A stretch of DNA of 64,000 bases from Lamellibrachia columna (Eukaryota; Annelida; Polychaeta; Sabellida; Siboglinidae): the NCBI GenBank assembly GCA_963662155.1, contig OY759271.1, positions 13,695,898 to 13,759,897 on the forward strand. The letters are read 5' to 3'. The translations under genes were made by a program, and so were the position numbers. Positions within the stretch are counted from its first letter, which is position 1. Each line of letters opens with the position of its first letter. Shown piece after piece: positions 11,201 through 20,869 of this stretch. The notes below the pieces were generated by a model, which did no database searches, was not told the DNA's origin, and was given only the letters and a program-made list of their open reading frames with translations.

Positions 11201-13310
11201 CCATTTCCGTTAGCGTCAAAGGCACAATAAATACGTTAGCCCTGATATTTGCTGGTTTAAGGACACGATTTAGATCATTCATTTAGTTAGGTAGCTATCA
11301 TACTGATGTGTACCGGAATCACAATAACCAGACGATATGTTCTGCTTTCACAGCGAACGAACATTGCTGGTTCGACCATCATAGCAACATGTTTGCAACA
11401 CGTCACAGCTTTACTACAGACCAGGGCCTACGGCTATGCCTGGAAATAGTCCGTCTATATTTCGTTTTTAAACTTTCATGACTATGAAAACTACTTCTCT
11501 TACAGAACATTATTCACATAAATTTTGCACAAGACTGATCATTTGTATTTTGCATAAACAGTCTATGCAGAACAATGAATTGTGTGCATAGTAATGCGGT
11601 ACAATGCTACATTGAATGCCAGAAAGGCGTTCCCGGTGTTGTGAATATATTTTCAGTGTCGCAAATGCTTCTCTGGCTCTGCTATTCGATTTTTTTTAAC
11701 ATTTAATTTTTCTGACATTAGATTTGTTATAAAATAGATTATTTGCAAAAAAAGAACGGTCATGTGAGAATGTCGGCGGGACAGTAAAAAATAAACCACT
11801 TTTCAATTTTTTTATTCCCCAAATTGTGGTCGGCGGATTTGCACACTTGCTTTGTCCAATTTAAATCATTCATCATCTTAAGATAGGATCATGAGTATAA
11901 GGCGCCTGTATAATGCAGGAAATCTGAAAGTTTACCTTTGTCATTCCTTTGGTATCTAGAGGGGATTATCAGGCACACAAACAAAAACATCAGAAAATAT
12001 TATCTATTTTATTAATATTTTCAACACAGCCACTTGCAAAATATTATAGTGTTGACATTTAATAAATGAATAGCAGTTGGTGCCCATCGTCTCCCATGGA
12101 GAAACTATTGCACCCATAAAACAGTTCATAGATCTTGATAGATTTAAACTGTTAACAACACGTTCAGCCACGCATCAAAATAACCAATTTTTTTAAATAT
12201 CACATTTGTGTTGACATTATAAACTGAGTGGCGTCCATAAAATATAAATGTTCCTATGAAATGCCAACTGTTACGCTACTGTGAATAGACATTTACTAGA
12301 TACAGGCATAAATAATTATCATAGTGTAGCAGACCAGTGGAGTGGCTAGGCAGATGAAAGACAAACACGTGTCATCTGTTCTTGGTTGCAGCTGTGTGCA
12401 TATTCCCACACAGCTGCCTCAATGGTCATAACAGGGACTAGCCCAAACCTATGGAGGGCCATGATATTAACAATGGTGATTACCAGCCACTAATGCATCT
12501 CCTGTTTCCCAAACAAGTCGGCCAGCCCCAGGTCTCAGTGATGTATCATGGTACACAAAAGCTGGGTTCCCGTTATGGTTCGCCATGTAGCCGTAGGTGA
12601 ATCTTACCAAGAAATGGCAAAAGGGGATTCATCTAATGCAAAAGCAATTTGTTATTAATAGAATTTCAGGGTAGTTTATGTATAAAATAAACTACTGTGA
12701 TAGCTAAAGTTGGCGAAGAAAGATAATGCAGAATATACATTAAAGATACATAGTCTGATGGTTTTTATTGTAAAATAATGTTATAAGTATAAACTATGTC
12801 TGTTCTAGCATCTTGGCCGCTCATATGTGTTCTAATAAACCATGGTGTGTTATTGGTGTGTAATCTGACCATTATTTGATTAATTTTAATGCTTCGACCC
12901 AAATATCTTGTTTACATTTTTGCATGGGCAGCGCCATATTTGTTCAGAATACTATGTCAAGAGTGCCGACTAGGTTTCCCACAACTCCAACTTTAAACGC
13001 CTGATCATAGACATAGACGATTTTAGCCACATACTTGCCTATAAGTTTGGACATGCTATTTGCATCTAAAATCAACTTATTTGGCAAGATAGTCCATTCA
13101 TTCATTGTTTACTAACCGCCTCGTGTTCCGATTTAACAGTTCTCTTGGTCGAGTGTTTGCATTGTATGTACATGCCGGAAGATTGTCAGTATACCTTTAG
13201 GCTTTAACATTCTCTGTCACCAACATTTTGAAGGATCTTAACCCAGTACTTGATAAAAATAAAAAATAAAAACACGACTCTTCAAAATGGGCCAAACAAA
13301 GTCTAGCATA
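8280..13310. other. Long non-coding AT-rich region
   Basis: Five kilobases without a coding exon that I can support. Small structures include the perfect palindrome at 9365-9382, a short hairpin at about 10564-10593 (ttttttacattt paired with aaatgtaaaaaa), and GACT-type short tandem repeats at 10159-10189. The open frames here are short and lack motifs. Most likely intergenic or intronic DNA with decayed repeats. Confidence 0.45.
9365..9382. repeat. 18-bp perfect palindrome
   Basis: actgattatataatcagt is its own reverse complement. Just upstream (9331-9364) a second, imperfect inverted repeat pairs tcatcggttt with aaaccaatcgatga around a short loop, so the two form adjacent potential hairpins. 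Related atcga/gatga motifs occur near 10120-10140. This may be the terminus of an old MITE, but no target duplication is seen. Confidence 0.45.
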
Positions 13311-13318
13311 AAGCGTAG

Positions 13319-14144
13319 CAGAGTTGTTTGATTTAAATCATTTGATTTAAATCATGATTTAAATCGCTCCAAAAAAATCAAAAAATTTATTGATTTATGA
13401 TTTTTTTTTACTTCCGGTTTTTTTAATCGCTGATTTATATGAATTTAACACAAATAATTGTTTACAAGCATCGAGATCAACAAAGTTTTGTATGTTTTTA
13501 ATACAGAATACACTGTGTAGCAGTATTGACACCAGATAGCCTGATAGTCAAATATTTTATGACATTGTGTATGTTTGAGCTATTCCCTTTCTGAATGCAG
13601 TGAAGCCACACAAACTTGTCTTCCAGAGGAAGTATCTTTTCAACACAGAAGCCCTGAGTTAAAGTCCACTTATAGCTCTTGCTAGTTGTTACCAATTCAG
13701 TATGTTGACTCAGTTGTTTAATACTGTACCAGTTTGTATTCTGGTTAGAGACCCTTAGAGTACACAGAACCCTGGACAGGTGCTAATCTGCCCTATAGGC
13801 AAACAATAATTACCACTGCTACAGCCACAGACACACAGCATGCTTTTCTTTCCAAGACAGATTATGCAGCTACAGGGGGTGAGGCCTTGTGGACATTGTC
13901 TAATGTCTTTATATAAGCAAAAATCATGTACCCTCTGTTAAGACAAGAACACAAATCGATTTGAATATAACATGTTTGAAAGAGTTTACAAATTTAAACA
14001 TCTATGTAAATATCTATATACCAGATTTAAAAAAAAAAATTTAATCAAATAAATCCAAAAAATCAAATAAATCCGATTTAAATCCCAAAAAATCCAATTT
14101 TAAAATTTTTTTAAAAATAAAAATCATGATTTTTTTCAACCCTG
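13319..14144. mobile_element. Non-autonomous hAT-type element, 826 bp, 8-bp TSD
   Basis: The element starts CAGAGTTG and ends CAACCCTG, giving inverted termini CAG(A/G)GTTG. It is flanked by perfect 8-bp duplications AAGCGTAG at 13311-13318 and 14145-14152. An 8-bp duplication with CAG...CTG ends is the hAT signature. About 120 bp at each end are rich in gatttaaatc and tcatgattt motifs. These are themselves palindromic and can pair between the ends. The central part (about 13450-14020) carries no recognisable transposase: the longest frame is 65 codons on the minus strand with no known motif. It would depend on an enzyme supplied elsewhere. Confidence 0.8.
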
Positions 14145-14429
14145 AAGCGTAGGCTTCCAACCAGCCTGCCCACAATTGTGAATTCACTACTGTCTGTTTT
14201 TCAAGAGGAAATAAAAAAGGCAACTCTATACCTCGCTGAATCATTTTTACATCCAAATGCTGCACAGTACAGCATTGTAAGAATTTTTGCAGCATGTAAA
14301 TCCAATTAAAATTTAACTGTACATCTCAACCACGTTAAAAATACAAGCGATATGCACAGCCTACATCACAGCCGCGTTGAGGTTAAGGGGCTGCTCGCTG
14401 CAGATTGGTCAAAATTGTAAACACTGATG

Positions 14430-14950
14430 AATATGTCAGCTTCCACGAAAAATGACATTAGACCAGAATTTCACACAGATTAATTTAGAACAGATTCCCG
14501 GTAAACCATTTGCGTGATATTCTTGATTACAGTTGCAACTTGCAAAGGGTTAGTTTTTAGGCACTGTTATAGGTGCAAAGGCCCAAAACAATGCCTTTGG
14601 TTTCACTTTAATTTCATGGGCTGTGCCATACTGTTAGATAACAGTACATCACAAGTGTGGTATTCTGGCAATATTCGCTCGCCAAATGAAAATATATTTG
14701 TATACACGTATGCCTATGTCTCCTTTAATATGTCAAGTATAGTCTAGGTTCCCCAAATTTCATAGAACTACGCACTGGGTAATGTGTCAGCCCTCAGTCA
14801 TTCTGAGAAATGACTGGAATTTCTCACGTTTAGGACATATTCTGATTAAACCACTGTCGTGATATTCTTGATTTTAGTTGCACATGGTTAGTGTTTACTA
14901 TCTAGGTGCATAGACCCAAAACCATGACTTCTGTTTCGCTTTAACAGTAC
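14430..14950 (+). repeat. Dispersed repeat family R1, two partial units
   Basis: The segment gtaaaccatttgcgtgatattcttgat at about 14501 recurs at 14847 as taaaccactgtcgtgatattcttgat, and again at 55540-55570. The block caatattcgctcgcca...tttgtatacac at 14670-14708 recurs at 55216-55252, and tgtcagccctcagtca at 14785 recurs at 55487. So 14430-14950 holds about one and a half units of a repeat whose other copy is at 55195-55625. No coding motif or terminal repeat is recognised; class unknown. Confidence 0.65.
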
Positions 14951-15569
14951 CATACAGTTCACATGGTCACATGGTGAGTAAACAAAACAACCAGTAAACT
15001 CCAAACATTCGTAAACAAATGTCTCAGACACATTCTCAAAATGAAATAGCAAAACAAAATCACAAACAAAGAGTTCACAAAGAGGTCAGACCAACACAGC
15101 ATCAGACACTGAAAGTTAGCTGGAAAGAAATGAAGAAAGCAGCCAATAACAGTGCATTGAAGAAGTGTCATTTTGGATATACGATCTACCTTGAGTGAAG
15201 AAGATTAAGTAAGGACAGTTTACAAGGGTATTAATTGTTCTGGCTTTGCTCTTTATGTTTTTGCATTTATATTACAAAGCCAATTTTGTGGGAATCCGTA
15301 CAACTGTCTGAATAGGATTAGTAGCAGAAAAGGGGAAACAAGTCTGGAAGAACTTCTTGTAAATCAATACTTTTGCAGAAGGCGTTGCAACGCTAATGAC
15401 TGCCAGTGCAACTTGACTTCATGGATTTACAATTAAACCACTCTATTCAAACAATGTTGCCCTGAAAGAATAGGATTTATAATTGAACCTAGATGCTTGA
15501 AATGAATGGAAAAATCAATGGTCTCCATACACAGTGGCATGATAATAGATGGCTAGCAGATCACATGTT
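14951..15569. other. Non-coding, nothing recognised
   Basis: No exon, RNA gene or repeat border is visible. The sequence runs without structure into the 29-bp minisatellite. Confidence 0.4.
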
Positions 15570-16665
15570 CACTCTATGACCACAAGATTTACTAGGTGCT
15601 CATCCCATGATCAAGAGCTACTAGGTGCTCACCATATGATCAAGAGCTACTGAGTAATCAAGAGTTACTGGGGTTCACCCAATGGTTGGTAGAGTGTTTA
15701 TTCTATAAACAGTAGAGTGTTTACTCTATAAACAAGAGCTACTGGGTGTTCACCATGTGATCAAGAGCTAATGGGTGCTCACTCTATGAACAAGAGATCT
15801 TGCTCACCCTATGAACAAGGCTACTGGGTGTTCACCTATGAACAAAAGCTCCCAGTTGTTATTGGGTGCTTACCGGGTGATTGAGAGCTACTGGGTGCTC
15901 ACCGGATGATCAAAAGCTACTGGGTGCTCACCGGATGATCAAGAGCTACTGGGTGCTCACCTGGTGATCAAGAGCTACTGGGTGCTCGCCTGGTGATCAA
16001 GAGTTACTGGGTGCTCACCTGATGATCAAGAGCTACTGGGTGTTCACCTATGAACAAAAGCTCCCTGTTGTTATTGGGTGCTTACCGGGTGATTGAGAGC
16101 TACTGGGTGCTCACCAGATGATCAAGAGCTACTGGGTGCTCACCAGATGATCAAGAGCTACTGGGTGCTCACCTGGTGATCAATAGCTACTGGGTGCTCA
16201 CCAGATGATCAAGAACTACTGGGTGCTCACCGGATGATCAAGAGCTACTGGGTGCTCGCCTGGTGATCAAGAGCTACTGGGTGCTCACCGGATGATCAAG
16301 AGCTACTGGGTGCTCACCTGGTGATCAAGAGCTACTGGGTGCTCACCGGATGATCAAGAGCTACTGGGTGCTCGCCTGGTGATCAAGAGTTACTGGGTGC
16401 TCACCTGGTGATCAAGAGCTACTGGGTGCTCACCTGGTGATCAAGAGCTACTGGGTGCTCACCTGGTGATCAAGAGCTACTGGGTGTTTACCTGGTGATC
16501 AAGGGTGCTCACCGGATGATCAAGAGCCACTGGGTGCTCACCGGATGATCAAGAGCCACTGGGTGCTCACCTAGTGATCAAGAGCTACTGGGTGCTCACT
16601 GGGAGATCAAGAGCTAATGGGTGCTCACCAGGTGATCAAGAGCTATTAGAGCTATTGGGTGCACA
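15570..16665 (+). repeat. 29-bp minisatellite (GATCAAGAGCTACTGGGTGC type)
   Basis: Tandem array with a 29-bp unit, gatcaagagctactgggtgc followed by tcaccggat or tcacctggt. Units are irregular and spaced out at 15570-15860 and become nearly perfect at 15890-16640. Two unit variants (ccggatgat and cctggtgat) alternate without strict order. A larger block with tatgaacaaaagctccc...ttgttattgggtgcttacc occurs twice (15835-15888 and 16046-16099), so part of the array expanded by duplicating a multi-unit segment. Open frames over it are repeat artefacts. Confidence 0.9.
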
Positions 16666-17039
16666 GTACACTGTACACAAGGTAATCAAAACGTACTGGC
16701 TGTTCATTATAATGTTGTCAAAACCTACAAGGTGCTCTCCTAATGGTTATGATCAAAAGCTACCGGATGCGTGGTGTCTAATCAAGAGCTACTGCCACTG
16801 GGTGTTCATCATGCTATCAAGATGTGTTGCTCTGTTTTATTATTTCCTGTTTAATGTGTTAATAATTACGAATGCAGAACAATTTAAATCACCAAGATAG
16901 CGAGTGTCAAAAACGGTGCCTGCAAGATCAACTTCACCAAGTCCAAGTGTCGCTCCAAGACCAAGAAACAACATTTGTGTCTTGGTCTGTATAATTTAAT
17001 TTATGTGAATTTCCTAAATCTCTAACTAATAAAGCAACG

Positions 17040-17440
17040 ACGGCGCGCCCAATGTCTTCATAGTGCATGTAACCGGACGTGTACGTCATAATAAATCATA
17101 ATGTCGCGGGCGATTAATTCTTCGACATGGTCTGGCCCAGGCCCCCACGTAGGCTCCCACTGGCCATGATCGGGGCTCACCGGCTCGGAGTCGAGTCCAT
17201 TCGGCGCAAACCTGTTAGCGCGCTAGACGACAACATACAACAACGCAATCTCGCCAGAATTAAAGTCAGACTTACTTTGGTATCGACTGAACTTTCGTCG
17301 TCTGACATCTTCGCACTGTTCGCGAGCTATCTATAGTAACTCTACATTTCCCGCCGAACACGCTCGCTGCCGGCACTCGATCGCACACGCAGACGACACC
17401 GCCGATAATCAGAGGCAGTCGGGTACCAGTGCAAGTCTAG
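17040..17440 (-). promoter_or_regulatory. CpG-rich segment, probable minus-strand promoter
   Basis: Unlike its AT-rich surroundings, this 400-bp segment is rich in CG dinucleotides (ggcgcgccc, gcgcgcta, ttcgcgagc, cccgccgaacacgctcgctgcc). It surrounds the probable first coding exon at 17276-17308. On the minus strand the bases upstream of the ATG (about 17309-17420) would be 5' UTR and core promoter. No TATA box is evident, which fits a CpG-type promoter. Confidence 0.45.
17276..17308 (-). CDS. Probable first coding exon of an unidentified host gene
   Basis: On the minus strand an ATG at 17306-17308 with A at -3 opens eleven codons reading MSDDESSVDTK. They are followed at once by a consensus splice donor GTAAGT (17270-17275), phase 0. 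An acidic MSDDE start, a strong donor and a CpG-rich surround together suggest a real first exon. An alternative or second small exon could lie at 17181-17200 (ATG GAC TCG..., followed by GTGAGC). I could not find downstream exons to the left, so the protein is not identified. The gene would continue toward position 1 and possibly beyond the window. Being only 11 codons, a chance match cannot be excluded. Confidence 0.4.
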
Positions 17441-18128
17441 ATTCGCCTACTGTTAATTGTGAGGGGGCAAAGGTTGACCATTTATGGGTTTGTCGACTTG
17501 TTTTTATTAGCTAAGTGCCTCCACAAGTGATAGTGGTTTTGTAAGCGGTAACCTTTCACGCATGATTGTTGTTGAGTTGGGGGTTGGGGGCCTCTATTAC
17601 TGGAGGCCTGGTGGGACAAAAGACCGCCCTACCTTCGCTACTTTTACTTGTCATTTAGTAATTGTTTTTCGGCATGAGAATGTTTGTGTTAGCTGATACA
17701 TTATGCTGTCTCTCAGCGATATGCATGTATAACATTGTTACCCCAATGAGTATGCTAATCGGGGCTAGCTGTTAAGCTATATAAATACAATTATTAAATT
17801 ACCTTTACCAACAATTACTTGTTATCAATGCGTCCGTCCGTAGCAAACGAGCTCAGGCCAGGGACTGTCGTTAAACATCAGCAGGGCATAAATAAAAATA
17901 ATAGTCGTACAAAATTACCGTGAAATGACAGCTAAAAAGGTGCGGGTTTGGGGGAACACGCCTCGTTGCGTTGGTGGACCTTAATGTTTGCCATAATATT
18001 ATACTCAAGACGTATTGTTGAGCGTTCAGCAAAGTTAACAAATTGGCCTGTTTTTGCAAGTAGACATACGGAGAGATAGATTCTCTCATTTTGTCAACTA
18101 GTTCTGACGTAGGGCCTACTAGCTGAAC
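17441..18128. other. Non-coding, nothing recognised
   Basis: No exon-like segment or repeat border is visible. A TATA-like ctatataaatac occurs at 17777-17788 on the plus strand, without a recognisable transcription unit after it. Confidence 0.35.
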
Positions 18129-18276
18129 CAGGAGCGTAGGCAGGATGTTGTTATTGGAGGGCCATCCGAGCGAGCGATGTGTGGGTTTGGTCTGCAATAC
18201 ATTAATGTAGAATATGTTTCGTTTTTCATCCAGGATTTATTTTGACCCCCCCCCCCATCCCCCAGCTACGCCTCTG
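18129..18276. mobile_element. Candidate short hAT-type MITE
   Basis: Left end CAGGAGCGTAGGCAGG and right end CCCAGCTACGCCTCTG give imperfect inverted termini CAG(GA/AG)GCGTAG. CAGnGGCGTAGC-type ends are common in hAT MITEs. The flanking octamers agctgaac and tcctggac match at only five of eight positions, so the target duplication is weak. A run of 12 Cs lies near the right end. Call is tentative. Confidence 0.35.
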
Positions 18277-18619
18277 TCCTGGACCCTCCCCCGGGAAACC
18301 GATATCAAGAAAGAAGGAGGGTGCTATAGTGGACGTGTTGGCGCATTTCCTTCCAGAAAACGGATCGATATAATTTATCGTGTCTTTTGGATAAATCAAT
18401 GAAACGACCGGGTCGGTCAAAGTATGCACTATCAAGAGTCGTAGGGTAGGGTAGGGTGGGACGAAGTGCACATGTGGGGTGAAATACCACCGCTAAATGT
18501 AAAAGGCAGACGCCTACTGGTAAGCGTTTTGTCGCACCTTTAGACCGTGTGTTAAATTGATTCATTCATACATACAATCAATGAAGATTTTATTTACAGA
18601 GACACGGTTCGATGTAAAC

Positions 18620-19330
18620 TACCAAGATAGTCAAGGACAGCTACATTGAGACGTTGACCGCAGCCTTGTAAGCTGTCAACGGTGGTGCTGGGCTCGTACC
18701 GCTGATACGTGGCAGCAAGGAGTTTCGTGTACCTGCACGTACACTGCGTAGGCACATAGACGGCCCAGTGTACTAACCAGCAGTTATGAGATTAGTACTC
18801 AAACAGACTGTAGTGTCCAAAGAAATTGAAACGGTAATATGCGATCACGAGCAGTTCTTGGAAAAGGCGTTATAATTATGGTCTAACCGACGTTTGGTGC
18901 GAGATGTCTCGCGTTCGAGGTGGTAGAAAAGACAGATAAGCATGTGTCGCAAGATGACAGGCAAGGATTAGCTACGTGGCTTCTTTTCTCGCCACCAAAG
19001 CCTTAGCGTACGAGCACCACGCGGAACGAATCTGGCACGCGCAGTGGCTTTCAACCAAGCGAAAATTCAACAGTTCTTCGTTGTCTCAAGAGAAGTGCTG
19101 GCTGGAGACGCCCCCTTTACAGCTGCTTGCCCACGTCTGGAATATGGACGAAACCGGCATAACTAACTGATACGATTGTGACCACTAAAGGACACATACA
19201 GTTACAATATTTAGAGAGCGACGATGCTTACAGAAGGGAATCAAAGGAAACGTCTTACTTACTGTGCAGGCAATGGCGTGACCCGCAGTTCTTCAACTGA
19301 AGCCAATGGTGCTTTAGTCTGTGAATGTAA
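18620..19330 (+). pseudogene. Decayed pogo/Tigger-like transposase
   Basis: Three separate stretches on the plus strand line up in order with a pogo-type transposase. At about 18655-18770 there is an N-terminal Psq-like helix-turn-helix: AVNGGAGLVP, then FRVPARTLRRHIDGPVY. At about 18976-19095 comes a basic middle part. At 19134-19166 HVWNMDETGITN is the hallmark of the first catalytic Asp block of DDE enzymes of this group. Downstream, KGNVLLTVQAMA fits the usual segment after the first Asp. Stops and frame changes separate the parts, and the second and third catalytic residues are not found. This is a short, dead relic. Its 3' part merges into the tandem duplication that starts near 19275. 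Confidence 0.5.
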
Positions 19331-20765
19331 TTGTACATTGTGCCTGAATCTATCACGCGTCATCACACGTCACTCTGTTTTTTTAGTAAGTAATATCAAA
19401 GGGATATCTGTGCTACGTCAGCGCCTCTCGTGCACTTGTCTTGTCGGCAACTTTTTGCTGATGACATATTTTATATTCACGGTGACCTAAAGTTCTTTTT
19501 AACTTGACTTGTTGGGAACAGTTTAAAGTAATTTATTTTTCGAAAACATTGGTTTGAACGTGCGTGCGCAAGCACGAACATTTACGCACAACCGCGATTA
19601 ACAAAGCTGTATGTGAGTGAAAACTACAAATATAATATAATATACTTAATAAACAAACAGGAAATCCATCATATTATTTTAACCGCTGTTTCATAGTGGG
19701 ATATTCTACAATTCTTACTAAAATATATCCAACCAATTCCATCAAACAAAATAACAAGGCCTACTATCTATTTTATATCGTCATTGGCGGAATTCAGAAA
19801 GATGACTCGAGACTTGACTTGGATTTGGAAGTAATTGACTTGAGACTTGACATGACGTGCAGGCTACTGACTTGTGACTTGCTGGTGATTTGCCAACAGG
19901 TCTGATTATTTCTCATTTAAAAGACATGTGATAAGTTAGAACACAATACTCCACACAGTGATGGCATGACCCGCAGTTCTTCTACCAAACCGCGATTAAC
20001 AAAGCCAGTGGTGATTTAGTCTGTGAACGTAATTGTAGATTGCGCCTGAATCTATCATGCGTCATCACACGTCACTATTTTTTAGTAAGTAATGTCAAAG
20101 GGGTATCTGTTTTACGTCAGCGCCCCCTCGTGCGCTTGTGTTGTCGGCAACTTTTTACTGATGACATATTTTATATTCACGATGATCTAAAGTTCTATTT
20201 AAGTTGACTTGTGGGAAAAGTTCTAAACTAATTAATTTGTTTTAAACATTGGTCAGTACGTGCGTGCGCGAGCACGAAAATGTAACCACAACGCGGTTAA
20301 CAAAGCTGTATGTGACTGAAAACTACAAATATAATATATTGAATAAACAAACAGGAAATCCATCATAATTATAGTTTAACCGCTGTTTCATAGTGGGATA
20401 TTATACAATTCTTACTAAAATATATCCAACCAATTCCATCAAACGAAATAACAAGGCCTACAATCTATTTGATATCGTCATTGGAGGTAAAACGCGTTTC
20501 TTAACTAACGTATGCATTTGATAACATAACCGGGTGAATCACGGCGAACGCCATATAGTGACTTGACTTGACTTTGAATTCAGAAAATGACTCGAGGTTT
20601 GACGTGGACTTGGAGGTAATTGACTTGAGACTTGACTTGACGTGCAGTTTATGGACTTGTGACTTGATTTGAGCTAACAGTTGTTGACTTGCCAACAGGT
20701 CTGATTATTTATGTTGCAAATGTTTAAAAGACACGCGATAAGTTAGAACACTAGACAGACTCCAC
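19275..20765 (+). repeat. Two-copy tandem duplication, about 0.7 kb unit
   Basis: The block from ggcgtgacccgcagttcttc (19274) recurs from gatggcatgacccgcagttc (19963). The copies stay aligned through cgtcatcacacgtcact, ttttatattcac, gtgcgtgcgcnagcacgaa, ggaaatccatcat, ccaaccaattccatcaaac and the ACTTGACTTGAGACTTGAC-rich end. Copy 2 has a roughly 90-bp extra segment (about 20486-20570). Both copies end with caacaggtctgattattt...gataagttagaacac. No open frame spans a copy; the unit starts inside the pogo-like relic. Confidence 0.8.
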
Positions 20766-20869
20766 ACATTGATTTATATTACTGTACACAGAAGTGCGAA
20801 AAAGATATTGAAATTTGTTGCGTGGACGTTTTTCAGTTTGCCTGTTGCACCGGCATTTGTCAACTTGGA

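Noticed and set aside
15570..16665. CRISPR-like regular repeats
   Set aside because: Units are contiguous with no unique spacers, and the genome is eukaryotic; it is a minisatellite.
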